A stretch of DNA of 64,000 nucleotides from IMG/VR virus record IMGVR_UViG_3300017991_000105, positions 1 through 64,000 of that record; one strand, given 5' to 3'. Below are positions 22,022 to 30,586 of the stretch, piece by piece. Within the stretch, counting starts at the first letter, position 1. Every line of letters starts with the position of its first letter. Source of the stretch: a virus. The translations under genes and the position numbers were made by a program. The notes under the pieces were generated by a model. It worked only from the letters and a program-made list of their open reading frames with translations. It was not told where the DNA came from and searched no databases.

Positions 22022-23094
22022 TGTCTGAACCTTTCGACCGCCACAGCCATCAGAGCGTTCCTGACTTCCGCGTAGACCTTGGGATCTGTCCGGAGTAGTT
22101 CCTTGAACGCCTTCTGGGTGTGTGACTTTCCCTGGAACTCCAGCTTGGAGGCCACCTTGGCCAGGACCCCGTAGTAGAGCCCGTAGTCAATCAGGTCCGT
22201 GATGTTGTCTATGGTCCCGCTGGGGTTCCCGTCTCTGGGCTTCGTGTGGAACCTGAACCCGCCGCGTTCGTCCTGGGGTCCGCCCGCTTTGTTCTTGGAC
22301 ACCGTGAACTTGATCTTCAGGCCAATGGTTTCCTGGATGTCCTTCTTCTGGGGGGTCTGAACCTTCTTCCTGACGAAGGCTTCCCGCGTCAGCTTGACCT
22401 GTTGGGACACGAAGAACTCCCGCGCCCGTCCGCCCGTCCCGATCTCTGGACTTCCGAACATGACCCCCACCCGCTCCCTGACCTGGTTGATCAGAAGGAG
22501 CGTGAACTGTGGGTTCTCTTCCATCAGGTCCTGGCGTAGCTCTGACAGAACCTTTCTACAGAACTTGGTCACCAGCTTGGCGTGGAGCCCTGGTTGGCCC
22601 CAGTCCATCCCTTCCTCCGTCTCCTTGGTGGGAACCATGGCCGCGATAGAGTCAAGAACAGCCAAGACTGGGACGTTGGTGTTCCGTAGGTCCCGTAGGA
22701 TCTCCACCATGGCGTCCCCAGCTTCTTCACCGCCCGCTGGCCGTACCAGGACGAACCTGTCCAGGTCCCCGCCCAGCTTCTCCAGCCAGACCTTGTCACA
22801 GGACCCTTCCAGATCCATGTAGACCGCGAAGGCTTCAGGATACTTCTTCATGAACTCCACACAGGCCAGCGTGGCCAATGTGGATTTACAGGTGGAGAAG
22901 GCCCCCATGATTTCAATCATCCGACCTTCCGCCCACCCGCCACACAGGGCAAAGTCCAGAGCCAGACAGCCCGTGGGAAACCGCCTGATGTCCAGGCTGA
23001 CAGCCTTGGACGCCTGGACCAGGACGCCCCGTCCATAGCGCTTCTCCATGTTGGCCAGAAGGCCCTGGATGGCGTTGTCAGTTGATTTCTTCAT
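22018..23094 (-). CDS. recA: RecA-like recombinase with altered Walker A, 358 aa
   Basis: The overall layout is RecA: ANMEKRYGRGVL near the start, CLALDFALCGGWAEGRMIEI, the nucleotide site, VYMDLEGSCD (catalytic Glu kept), VLDSIAAM (Walker B), and LLLINQVRERVGVMFGSPE with GTGGRAREFF. The P-loop reads GAFSTCKST, so the usual Gly before Lys is Cys; the Lys and Ser/Thr remain. The ATG at 23094 (GGAT site) is preferred over GTG at 23127; both overlap the HTH gene. It would form filaments on ssDNA for strand exchange. The C-terminal domain is longer than a typical phage UvsX-like protein's but near bacterial RecA size. Confidence 0.9.
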   Translation of the reverse strand: MKKSTDNAIQGLLANMEKRYGRGVLVQASKAVSLDIRRFPTGCLALDFALCGGWAEGRMIEIMGAFSTCKSTLATLACVEFMKKYPEAFAVYMDLEGSCDKVWLEKLGGDLDRFVLVRPAGGEEAGDAMVEILRDLRNTNVPVLAVLDSIAAMVPTKETEEGMDWGQPGLHAKLVTKFCRKVLSELRQDLMEENPQFTLLLINQVRERVGVMFGSPEIGTGGRAREFFVSQQVKLTREAFVRKKVQTPQKKDIQETIGLKIKFTVSKNKAGGPQDERGGFRFHTKPRDGNPSGTIDNITDLIDYGLYYGVLAKVASKLEFQGKSHTQKAFKELLRTDPKVYAEVRNALMAVAVERFRQ

Positions 23095-23407
23095 ACAGGT
23101 CATCCATCTTACATCCGAAGATTTCACACAGGATCAGAGCCATGGGAGAAGACAGGAAGATTTCCCCTTCTTCCAACTGGAAGATGAACTGACGCCTGAC
23201 GCCGATCTGGCGGGCCAGGTCCACCTGTTTCATGATACCAGCTTTTTCCCGCTCTTCCTTGACCCGGCACCGGTAGCGGGCCTTGACTTCAGACGTGGGC
23301 CTGGAGTCCTCCGCCGTGGTCTTCTTCTTGGGTAGGATCTTCTTCTTCTTGCTAGGCCGCTTCAGCGCCTTCTTCTTGGTCTTCTTCACGTCCTTCAGCT
23401 TCAACAT
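23078..23407 (-). CDS. XRE-type HTH protein with basic N-terminal tail, 109 aa
   Basis: Residues about 50-109 match an XRE domain: CRVKEEREKAGIMKQVDLAR, QIGVRRQFIFQLEEGE, then ALILCEIFGCKMDDLYEE. The first 40 residues are nearly all Lys, Arg, Pro and Thr (KKTKKKALKRPSKKKKILPK), which would add non-specific DNA affinity. The start lies 56 bases inside the polymerase gene after GGAGCTGACTGAAG, and the end overlaps recA. It could regulate the replication operon. Confidence 0.8.
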   Translation of the reverse strand: MLKLKDVKKTKKKALKRPSKKKKILPKKKTTAEDSRPTSEVKARYRCRVKEEREKAGIMKQVDLARQIGVRRQFIFQLEEGEIFLSSPMALILCEIFGCKMDDLYEEIN

Positions 23408-25307
23408 CTTCAGTCAGCTCCTTCCAGTTGGGTCCCAGCTCCGCGTTCACTCTGATGGGGACAGGGAGATCCCTGACGCCTTCAGGAGCCTGAACCATCA
23501 GGTCCACGATAATGTCCCGCGCCTCCGGCGCCACGTCTTCAGGGGCTTCAAACAGTAGTTCATCATGGACCTGGAGAAGTAGGTGGGTGTCCAGCTCCCG
23601 GAGCCGCCTGTCATGGTGACAGCGGATCATGGCCTGTTTGATCCAGTCTCCCACGGAGCCCTGGATGGTGTTGTTTATCAGTTCACGTTCAGCCCCTAAC
23701 CTCTTGTCCTGGGAACGTGACTCCAGGTTCTCCACGGACCTGGGCCGTCCAGTGATCAGCGGAACGAACCCGCCAACCTTGTGAAATTCAATCCACTCCC
23801 GCCGCCAGGTCCTGACGCCGGAGTAGGTTTCAAAGAACCGTTCTATGTATTGCTTGGCCACCATCTCTTCCGTGGGCTCCCCCTCCACGGTCAGGGTCAT
23901 GGCCAGGTTGGCCGGTCCCAGCCCATACATCAGGCCAAAATTCAGGGCCTTGGCCACGGGCCTGGACACATGACATTCATCCGCTGTCATCTGGTGGATG
24001 TCCCCGTCCGTCTGGTAGACCTCCACCAGCCTGGCGTCCCTGGAAAAGATGGCCATCATCCTCAGTTCAAACTGGGAGTAATCCACATCTATCAGCGTGT
24101 ATCCTGGCCGCGCCCTGAAACAGGACCGGATGGAGACGGAGCCAATGTCCGCCCGCTTGGGAATGTTCTGAAGGTTGGGGTTTGAACTGGAGAACCGGCC
24201 CGTCACCGTCCCCACAGGGTTTAGGGACGTGTGAAGGACGTTCCCGTCATCCGTGTAAGACAGAAGCCCCGTCTTGGTGTTGACGTAGGTGTTGTAGAGT
24301 TTAGACAGGGCCGCGTGTTCCAGGATCTTGGGGATCATGGGGTGATATTCCTGGATCAGGGCCAGGGTCTTCTTGTCAACCTTCGCCTGGCCTTTGTCCG
24401 TCCTGGCGATACAGGGGAGCCCTAGCCCCTTCTTCCGTCCCGTCTCCCAAGGCTTCCTGAATTCACCAAACAGGACGTTTCCTAGCTGTTGGTTGGACGC
24501 CACGTTGAAGTGACCGCCCGCCTCCACCAGGATGTCCCCGTGTAGTTCCTCCAGTTTGTTCTCCATCTCCCAGGCCGCCCGGCTGATCTTGACATCATCC
24601 AGCATGATCCCCCGCCGCTCCATGGTCTGGACCACTTCCAATATCTGGGACTCCTGGCCCCTGAAGAACTGTTCCCTGACGGAAGTGTTGGGTCCGCCTT
24701 TCCTGGGGATGAACCCCACTGGGGTCAGCTTCAAGTGTTTCACGTCCTTCACTGGGGACGTTCCTTCCGTCAGAGCCTTGTATAGCTCCCAGGTGATGAC
24801 CGCGTCCAGCTCCGCGTATTCGGACAGCTTGTCCACATTCTTGAAGTCCACAGCCCTGGTCTGGGTCTGGTAGCGCCCGACCAAGGGACCCATGGCCTTC
24901 AGACCTTTGGGCCTGTTTTCATTCTGGCACCAACAGCCCACCATGGTGTCAAAGATCCTGACCAGGGGGACCCTGTGGTTCCCCAGGACGTAGTTATCAT
25001 AGTTGGAATTGTGAAGAACCTTCAGAACTGTGGGGTCCCCAAGGAACGGACCTAGAACCTCCAGGACCGCGTCCGTGGTAAGGAAGCCGGGGAACTGGAC
25101 CGCCAGGGGGATAGCGTATGAATGATATTCAGGCCCGTCACCCCAACACAGGGAGACCATGTTAAGACGCGCCCTTGGTAGCATCCTGGCGTCAGATCTC
25201 TTCCCTGGGATGGTGATGGGGAAGGTCTCTGTGTCGATGGAGAACGCGGGCTGGTCTTCCAGCCGCTCCCGGAGATCCCACAGTTCTTCAGGTGTTTTGA
25301 TGATCAC
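23352..25307 (-). CDS. polA: Family A DNA polymerase with 3'-5' exonuclease, 651 aa
   Basis: This is the phage replicative polymerase. The exonuclease motifs are FSIDTETF (Exo I), KVLHNSNYDNYVL (Exo II) and YAELDAVITWELY (Exo III), all with their acidic residues. Polymerase motif A is DYSQFELRMMAIF, motif B is RPVAKALNFGLMYG, and motif C is LLLQVHDELLFEAPE. There is no 5'-3' exonuclease domain. The GTG start overlaps the previous stop (GTGA). The C-terminal acidic tail (GREEDQEEGAEAA) is encoded in the overlap with the next gene. Confidence 0.95.
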   Translation of the reverse strand: MIIKTPEELWDLRERLEDQPAFSIDTETFPITIPGKRSDARMLPRARLNMVSLCWGDGPEYHSYAIPLAVQFPGFLTTDAVLEVLGPFLGDPTVLKVLHNSNYDNYVLGNHRVPLVRIFDTMVGCWCQNENRPKGLKAMGPLVGRYQTQTRAVDFKNVDKLSEYAELDAVITWELYKALTEGTSPVKDVKHLKLTPVGFIPRKGGPNTSVREQFFRGQESQILEVVQTMERRGIMLDDVKISRAAWEMENKLEELHGDILVEAGGHFNVASNQQLGNVLFGEFRKPWETGRKKGLGLPCIARTDKGQAKVDKKTLALIQEYHPMIPKILEHAALSKLYNTYVNTKTGLLSYTDDGNVLHTSLNPVGTVTGRFSSSNPNLQNIPKRADIGSVSIRSCFRARPGYTLIDVDYSQFELRMMAIFSRDARLVEVYQTDGDIHQMTADECHVSRPVAKALNFGLMYGLGPANLAMTLTVEGEPTEEMVAKQYIERFFETYSGVRTWRREWIEFHKVGGFVPLITGRPRSVENLESRSQDKRLGAERELINNTIQGSVGDWIKQAMIRCHHDRRLRELDTHLLLQVHDELLFEAPEDVAPEARDIIVDLMVQAPEGVRDLPVPIRVNAELGPNWKELTEDVEAEGREEDQEEGAEAA

Positions 25308-25570
25308 GGTTTATGAACCTTCAGCCCAGGGATGGCTCCCTTGACAGGAATGACCTTCCCTTTGGGGGCTCCGCCCTGACCCTTGGCGCTGGACAAGATC
25401 ATGTCCTTGACCACGTCCAGAAGTAGGTTCAGAAGACCCAAGTCCTGGATGTTGGTCTTGAACGCCGTGGTCCCCTTTGGTGACTGGGAGACCACGATGA
25501 ACTTCTCCACGTCCTTGGCCAGGTTCTCCACCTGGCCGTGGTCATGTGTGATCTGGATGGTGATGGCCAT
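25304..25570 (-). CDS. Small protein between SSB-like and polymerase genes, 88 aa
   Basis: The protein begins MAITIQITHDHGQVENLAKD and continues with a helical hydrophobic region (DLGLLNLLLDVVKDMILSSA), then a Gly/Lys/Pro-rich tail (GGAPKGKVIPVKGAIPGLKV). It overlaps the polymerase start by 4 bases. It may be a polymerase accessory factor by position only. Confidence 0.6.
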   Translation of the reverse strand: MAITIQITHDHGQVENLAKDVEKFIVVSQSPKGTTAFKTNIQDLGLLNLLLDVVKDMILSSAKGQGGAPKGKVIPVKGAIPGLKVHKP

Positions 25571-25572
25571 GG

Positions 25573-26511
25573 CTAGACATCCTCCTGTTCCGCCACGTTC
25601 CCAGCCAGTCCAGCCTCCGCTATCTTGGCCAACTGTTCCGCCTGGGACAGGGGCTTGTAGAATTCGCCCAGGTTGTCACGAAGCCTTGGGGGAATGTCCA
25701 TCCCATCAGGAACTTCAGGGGACTCTTCCATGTCAGGGACCAGAACATACTGGGCCTGTTGAACGCCGTTCCTGGTGATCTCGAAATCCCGCCCAGTCAA
25801 AAGGCCCTTGTCAGCGAACTTCTGAATGTTCTGGTGAAGCTTCTGAGTGGTTTCAAACAGCCTGGGGGTGTGACAGTGTGTCTGTCCGTCCTTCTTGGAA
25901 GTCCACTCCGTCCGGTCAATGACTTCATAGACCGCCCTGACGGACCTGTTGACTCCAGCCGCACAGAACGCACAGGTGACCGCCTCCGCGTCAGGAACCT
26001 CCACGCCTTCACCACAGACGAAATAGAACCAGCGCCCCTTGATCTGGATGGCGTGGTAGTAGACCCCTGTGATGTGGGTGTTGTCCCTGAACCTGACCGT
26101 CTTGGAGTCCCCGTCTTTCAGGTAGAGCCTGGGGACGTAGCTGGTGGAAGCGTTCTGGGCCGCCTCCGCCTGTTTGTCCAGGGCCTTCTTCAGTTGGTCC
26201 GCGTTCAGAAGGTAGGACGGCTGATCCCCGCTGGGAGCCGCTGGGGCCTGGGTTTGTTCCGCGCCGTTCCCGTTCTCTTCCTCTTCCTCTTCTTCGTCCG
26301 CCGTGAAGCCGATAGCTTCCGCCACGCCCTTCAGGTCATCCGCCAGCTTTTCATAGGCGTCTTCGTTCTCCGCCAAATGGGCCAGCGCCTTCTCCGCCAG
26401 CTTGGTGGCGTCATCCTTCTTCATGACCTTCAGGTCCATGGCCCTGACCAGCTTCTTCAGTTGAAGCCTGGTCTGTCCTTGGAAGGTGGTGTCCTTCACA
26501 TCCTGTGACAT
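25573..26511 (-). CDS. Putative single-stranded DNA-binding protein, 312 aa
   Basis: The central domain (about residues 125-270) has VPRLYLKDGDSKTVRFRDN, aromatic strand VYYHAIQIKGRWFYFVCGEG, a zinc-like CAFCAAG with preceding and following Cys/His (VTCAFC; THCHT), and VRAVYEVIDRTEW. This arrangement resembles gp32-type phage SSBs with a metal-stabilised OB fold. An acidic linker (DEEEEEEENGNG) separates it from an N-terminal helical region. It is the first gene after promoter C and is followed by the polymerase. The acidic tail normally at an SSB C-terminus is modest here (NVAEQEDV). Confidence 0.6.
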   Translation of the reverse strand: MSQDVKDTTFQGQTRLQLKKLVRAMDLKVMKKDDATKLAEKALAHLAENEDAYEKLADDLKGVAEAIGFTADEEEEEEENGNGAEQTQAPAAPSGDQPSYLLNADQLKKALDKQAEAAQNASTSYVPRLYLKDGDSKTVRFRDNTHITGVYYHAIQIKGRWFYFVCGEGVEVPDAEAVTCAFCAAGVNRSVRAVYEVIDRTEWTSKKDGQTHCHTPRLFETTQKLHQNIQKFADKGLLTGRDFEITRNGVQQAQYVLVPDMEESPEVPDGMDIPPRLRDNLGEFYKPLSQAEQLAKIAEAGLAGNVAEQEDV

Positions 26512-26537
26512 CGTGGTCTCCTTTCGTGTGGGATCGT

Positions 26538-26559
26538 GTGTAGAACGTATTGTCTACAC
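26538..26559. promoter_or_regulatory. Inverted repeat over the promoter C start, candidate operator
   Basis: GTGTAGA (26538-26544) and TCTACAC (26553-26559) are perfect inverted arms with an 8-base spacer. They cover the end of the -10 box and the predicted transcription start, so a protein bound there would block promoter C. The binding protein is unknown; the XRE proteins at 6617 and 23078 are candidates. Confidence 0.5.
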
Positions 26560-26586
26560 TGTAAACCTATTCCTTGGCACTGTCAA
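26558..26586 (-). promoter_or_regulatory. Promoter C, sigma-70 type
   Basis: -35 TTGACA (26581-26586), 17-base spacer, -10 TACAGT (26558-26563), minus strand. The shared module ATTTTTCCC precedes the -35. The predicted start near 26551 leaves about 40 bases before the SSB-like start codon, with AAAGGAG as ribosome site. Confidence 0.8.
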
Positions 26587-26597
26587 GGGAAAAATGT

Positions 26598-27524
26598 CTA
26601 TAGGCCAACCAGCCGGGCGGATTTCAGTGAGCCCTGGAACTGGTCTTCCGTCATGTCAGCCGGGTCCTTGACGCCTTCTGGGTAGTCCACCTTGAACAGC
26701 CTGGTCCTCCTTCCTATCCAGCCGTCCACTGTGGTGATCATCTGTTCCCCGCCTGGGTCATTGTCAAACATCAGGACCACCCGCTGGCCGTAGTCAACCA
26801 TCAGGTCCGCCTGTTTTCTACTGGGAGCGCCACCCGTGGACACCACGTTGGGGTAGCCAAAGGAAGCCACCTTCAAAGCGTCCAGCTCCCCCTCTGTGAC
26901 TATCAGGGGCTCCCTGGTCTTGGACTCACAGGTCAAGGGTCTGAAGAGCGCCAGGCCCCTCTTGAACCCGAAGTAGGGAAGAGTCTTGGGTTCCACCAGA
27001 CTCTTCCTAGCCCGGCCCGTCATCCCGTGAAGCCGCTTCCCTCCGTCCTCCCACCAGGGATAGATCACCCTGTCCTGTTTGGGATCATAGCCCAGCCTAC
27101 AGTCCCCCGCCACAGCCAGGGACACACCGCGCTTCACCAACCAGAACCCCGCCTTCTTCTGGTGGACTTCAAAGGGACGAAACAAGGACGCCGGAGTGAA
27201 CTGGACTTCTTCGTTCATCCATCTCCGTTCAAACTCTGGGATGTCCCCTGTGAATTCCGGAACCGTGTAGGAACCGAACTTCCCGATGAACTCCAGCGCC
27301 CGTTCTTTCGTGGTGGCCATGACCTTCTGAACCAACCAGATCAGGGTCCCCTTGGCCCCGCATGAATAACAGTTCCATGGGTGGAACTGTTTGGTGGTGG
27401 AGATCCCCCAAGAAGGACGCCGTTCATGGTGGATAGGACACAGGCCCGTGATGTTGGTGTGTCTGGGGGTCAGCCCTTCCACGCCGATGGCTTCACACAG
27501 GTGGAGAAGCTGTCCCGCCGTCAT
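26598..27524 (-). CDS. DnaG-like primase, zinc finger plus TOPRIM, 308 aa
   Basis: It makes RNA primers for replication. The N-terminal CHC2-type finger is CPIHHERRPS followed by CYSCGAKGTL. The TOPRIM domain has LIVTEGELDALKVASFG (catalytic Glu), NVVSTGGAPS and VVLMFDNDPGGEQM (DxD). At 308 residues it lacks the DnaG helicase-binding C-terminal domain, as many phage primases do. It follows the DnaB-like helicase with a 4-base overlap. Confidence 0.9.
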   Translation of the reverse strand: MTAGQLLHLCEAIGVEGLTPRHTNITGLCPIHHERRPSWGISTTKQFHPWNCYSCGAKGTLIWLVQKVMATTKERALEFIGKFGSYTVPEFTGDIPEFERRWMNEEVQFTPASLFRPFEVHQKKAGFWLVKRGVSLAVAGDCRLGYDPKQDRVIYPWWEDGGKRLHGMTGRARKSLVEPKTLPYFGFKRGLALFRPLTCESKTREPLIVTEGELDALKVASFGYPNVVSTGGAPSRKQADLMVDYGQRVVLMFDNDPGGEQMITTVDGWIGRRTRLFKVDYPEGVKDPADMTEDQFQGSLKSARLVGL

Positions 27525-28852
27525 GACTGGGCCTCCTTCTTCTTCCTGAACTCGTTTTCAATCTTGACCGCCACTTTGTCCGTCCTCCGCTCTTCCTCTG
27601 GCTTGATCTCCCCTGGCGGGACTTCATCGAAACATGGGGGGTCAAAGGTGAACCTGACGTGGAAGCCGCCTATCCCTGAATTCCTGGACTTCTCCACGTT
27701 GAAGGTCCTGACCGGGTCCTTCCTGACGCCCGCCAGTTCAAAGACATAGTCAGAGTGATGGGTGATAGCGTCAGCGTAGTAGACCGTGGCCAGGCCGCCG
27801 CCTGTCTTCCCACCCTTCTCTTCCCCGCCTTCCCTCCGCTCCTGGAAGGTCTGAAGGATGAACACGTTCTTGGCCTTGGCCACCCGCTTCATCATCCTGG
27901 CCACCTTCACGCCCGTCTCTGACAGGCCGACCTTGGACGCCCCAATCAGGAGATCCGCGCCGTCAATGATGACCACGTCCGGTCTGTATTCCTGGATCTT
28001 GGACACCACAGACTGGACCCCCACAGCTTCGTCCAGGTCTTCGTCATCCACAATGATGAAGTCAGGAAGGTTCTGGCTCTTCATCCGTCTGATGGCCGCC
28101 TTCAGCTTCCGTTCCTCTTCCGCCTTCAGTTGGCCCCGCGTGTAGCGTGTATAGGACAGACCAAAATTCATACAGTCAGCCCGCTGGGCTATCTCTTCCG
28201 CTCCCATCTCCTTGGAGATGTAGACCACCCGCGCCCCCTGTCTCCACCAATGGAGTCCGAAGACCAGAGTCATCCAGGTCTTCCCCACTGATGTCCTGGC
28301 TATGATGGTGGCCAGTTGTTTGGGTTTGAACTTGGGGGCCATCTTCGCCAGCGTAGGCCAAGGGGAAGTCAAACCGTCCGTCTTCAGCTCCGCCTGGAGC
28401 CTTTCGTAGCTGGACCACTTGTCCTCCTTCTGGGCTGACCAGTCCAAGTCCGCCCTGGTGTCCCAGACATTTTGAAGACTGGTGACCGCGTCAAATATCT
28501 TCTGTGTGGCCTTCGTGGCCGCGTCTTCATCCAGGGACTCCAGGTCCACCCTGACCTCCCCCACCAGGTCCCTGACTTTGTTGAACTTCTCCCGTTCAAA
28601 CAGTTGGTCCGCCCAGTAGGACAGGGGGTCCGTCTCCGTGGGGAACTTGGGGGCCAAGGACGGGAAGCTATTCAGGAACAGCCGCTTGGAAGGGATCGTT
28701 CCGTGGTCCTTCCAGAAATTCCTGATCCACGTCCATTCCGTGATCCTGGACTTGAACAGGTCCAGCCCTTGACACCCCATCAGAAAGGATGTCCGTTCAG
28801 CCTGGGAACTATCGTAGAAACTCGCCAGCGCTTCCACTTCCATGTCAGCCAT
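27521..28852 (-). CDS. DnaB-like replicative helicase, 443 aa
   Basis: The RecA-like core begins about residue 180: QLATIIARTSVGKTWMTL is Walker A (Ala in place of the first Gly, frequent in DnaB), VVYISKEMGAEEIAQR follows the DnaB pattern, and RPDVVIIDGADLLIG is Walker B. FILQTFQERR corresponds to the segment where DnaB has its glutamine motif, and VEKSRNSG is near the arginine finger. The N-terminal 170 residues are a helical domain not clearly like DnaB-N. It sits between uracil-DNA glycosylase and primase genes. Confidence 0.88.
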   Translation of the reverse strand: MADMEVEALASFYDSSQAERTSFLMGCQGLDLFKSRITEWTWIRNFWKDHGTIPSKRLFLNSFPSLAPKFPTETDPLSYWADQLFEREKFNKVRDLVGEVRVDLESLDEDAATKATQKIFDAVTSLQNVWDTRADLDWSAQKEDKWSSYERLQAELKTDGLTSPWPTLAKMAPKFKPKQLATIIARTSVGKTWMTLVFGLHWWRQGARVVYISKEMGAEEIAQRADCMNFGLSYTRYTRGQLKAEEERKLKAAIRRMKSQNLPDFIIVDDEDLDEAVGVQSVVSKIQEYRPDVVIIDGADLLIGASKVGLSETGVKVARMMKRVAKAKNVFILQTFQERREGGEEKGGKTGGGLATVYYADAITHHSDYVFELAGVRKDPVRTFNVEKSRNSGIGGFHVRFTFDPPCFDEVPPGEIKPEEERRTDKVAVKIENEFRKKKEAQS

Positions 28853-29528
28853 TAGCTTCCTCCTTCTTCGTCTGGATCAGTAGGGGAAGGTCATAGACAT
28901 CCGGTTCAGGCCGTGGATGGTTGGCCGCCGTACAGTCCAACAGGTCCTTGGAAATCTGGTTCCACAGATGAACATCATCCTCCAGTGACTTGGTGTTCCG
29001 TAGGTAGGCCGCTGGGTGGGTGACTTCGTAGAGTAACACCCCACGGAGGACCATGGGGTAGGTGAAGCCGCGCCGTCCGACTATGGCCGCTTCAGAGATC
29101 CGCCCAAGCATGATCAGGATGTTGGGCCTGATGTGGCGTAGGGTCTCCACCAACCAGGGCCGACACTCCAGAACTTCTCCCGCTTTGGGGGCTCTGTTTC
29201 TTCTGTTCTGACGGGGGTTACACTTGACCACGTTGGTGATGAAGACCCGCCGGTTCTGGGGAACCTTCTTCCCCGAATACTTCAGACCCAGATGGGCCAG
29301 GATGTCATCCAAGACCTTCCCAGCCGGTCCCACGAATGGGACGCCGCTTTCATCTTCCTGGGCTCCTGGGGCTTCGCCAATGATGACAGCTCTGGCGTCC
29401 TTGAACCCCTTCCCGAAAACCACATTATTCCGGGCCTCTGATAGCCCGCATCTGGCACATGAACACGTCTTCTCCCTTAACTGTGGCCAAGAGATCCGCC
29501 TGTTTGATGGCGGTTTCAGGATCTTCAT
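28845..29528 (-). CDS. Family 4-type uracil-DNA glycosylase (Fe-S), 227 aa
   Basis: The catalytic block GEAPGAQEDESGVPFVGPAG (about residues 51-70) and the substrate motif THPAAYLRN (about 169) are intact. Four cysteines, CARC near residue 24 and the pair in KCNPRQNRR and ECRPW, would hold the 4Fe-4S cluster. It removes uracil from DNA. The N-terminal Cys pair requires the ATG at 29528 (GGAG site), which makes a 104-base overlap with the upstream gene. A degenerate relative lies at 31962-32564. Confidence 0.88.
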   Translation of the reverse strand: MKILKPPSNRRISWPQLREKTCSCARCGLSEARNNVVFGKGFKDARAVIIGEAPGAQEDESGVPFVGPAGKVLDDILAHLGLKYSGKKVPQNRRVFITNVVKCNPRQNRRNRAPKAGEVLECRPWLVETLRHIRPNILIMLGRISEAAIVGRRGFTYPMVLRGVLLYEVTHPAAYLRNTKSLEDDVHLWNQISKDLLDCTAANHPRPEPDVYDLPLLIQTKKEEANG

Positions 29529-29886
29529 AACCGTTCACTCCGTTCATACACACGCCCCACGTCTGGGGAAGGTTGGAAATGACCAGACAGCCTCTGAACA
29601 TGGTCATCCATTCCTTCAATGCCTTCTGGTCAGGGATGACCAGGTAGTCCGTGAAGAAGAGCGTTGGCCCCGATTTCTGGAGCCGGGATTTCATTCTATC
29701 ATCCGTCACCAACAGGAAGACGGAGTAGAAACTGGAAGCGTCAAACAGCCACTGTCTGACGAACATGGGGACTTCATAGCTGACCCGCCGTAGGACCTTG
29801 GACTTCTTGGGTGTGAAGACCACACCAATGGCGTCCACCATGATCACAGGCTTGGGGTGGATGTTGTCCCAAGGATCGTCAGCCAT
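29425..29886 (-). CDS. Unknown protein, 153 aa
   Basis: The sequence starts MADDPWDNIHPKPVIMVDAI and continues GVVFTPKK, which faintly recalls the DxDGV opening of HAD enzymes but lacks the second Asp, so that is not claimed. Further on are FYSVFLLVTDDRMKSRLQKS and CLVISNLPQTWGVCMNG. The ATG at 29886 has GGAGGGTCAA ahead. Its last 35 codons overlap the glycosylase gene in another frame. Function unknown. Confidence 0.65.
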   Translation of the reverse strand: MADDPWDNIHPKPVIMVDAIGVVFTPKKSKVLRRVSYEVPMFVRQWLFDASSFYSVFLLVTDDRMKSRLQKSGPTLFFTDYLVIPDQKALKEWMTMFRGCLVISNLPQTWGVCMNGVNGYEDPETAIKQADLLATVKGEDVFMCQMRAIRGPE

Positions 29887-30520
29887 TTGACCCTCCAAGG
29901 TTAGCCACCAACTTCTCCCTGTAGCCTTTGGCGTCCCCGCATTTCACGATCTGGAACAGGTCCGCGATGGTGACACCAAGACGTTCCCCCACCAGGTCAG
30001 CCAAACTAGACCCACCCGTTCCCAGGGTCATGGGAGGAAGGTGGGACAGGATGACCGTGGACCTTCCGTCTTCAATCCTCCGAAGGATGACCTTCTGTAG
30101 GATGTGCCAGCGCCAGTCTTTGGCGTCAGCTACTTCCACCAGGTCAAAGACAGCCAGGTCCACTTCTTCGTAGTGACTGACCACCAGGTCATTGGGGGTG
30201 AACTCCGATGGCCTAACAGACCCGAAGACCTCCGTCAACATGGACATGGGGGAGATGAATTTGGCCGTCATGTCCATAGCCAACACAGCCTTCACCATGG
30301 TGGCTCCCAATAGCCTGGTCTGGGCCAACAGTCCACCCTGAAGATAGATGTGTTGACCAACAGCTTCCACTGGGTCCTTCTGAAACAGACCCACGAACCT
30401 CCCCACCTTCCCCGCCGCCTTGGGCGGCCCGGAAAACGCTGGCAATGAAGGCGTGTAGAACTCCGCTGGAATTCCCGCTTCCCTCAGTTCAGCGAAGGTG
30501 ACAGTCTTGGCTTCCTCCAC
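29879..30520 (-). CDS. DnaC/IstB-like protein lacking Walker A, 213 aa
   Basis: The pattern HIYLQGGLLAQTRLLGATMV, KFISPMSMLTEVFGS, YEEVDLAVFDLVEVADAKDW, VILRRIEDGRSTVILSHLPP and DLVGERLG follows the AAA+ helicase loader DnaC/IstB block by block. However the P-loop G-x4-GK[ST] is replaced by GGLLAQTR, and the Walker B acidic pair is DLVE. It therefore probably cannot hydrolyse ATP. It is encoded directly upstream of the DnaB-like helicase group and after a candidate origin, so an ATP-independent helicase loader is a sensible guess. The start is a GTG after AAAGGAG. Confidence 0.6.
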   Translation of the reverse strand: MEEAKTVTFAELREAGIPAEFYTPSLPAFSGPPKAAGKVGRFVGLFQKDPVEAVGQHIYLQGGLLAQTRLLGATMVKAVLAMDMTAKFISPMSMLTEVFGSVRPSEFTPNDLVVSHYEEVDLAVFDLVEVADAKDWRWHILQKVILRRIEDGRSTVILSHLPPMTLGTGGSSLADLVGERLGVTIADLFQIVKCGDAKGYREKLVANLGGSNG

Positions 30521-30564
30521 TTGGGTTCACTCCTTTCACTTTTTACTTGACGCCTGGCTATAAA

Positions 30565-30586
30565 GGTTCTTCCTGACGGAAGAACC
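30565..30586 (-). terminator. Hairpin in the 30521-30717 gap
   Basis: GGTTCTTCC and GGAAGAACC form a perfect 9-bp stem with a 4-base loop. On the minus strand TTTATAG follows, a weak T tract. It may terminate the transcript arriving from promoter D, or may be an origin structure. Confidence 0.5.
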
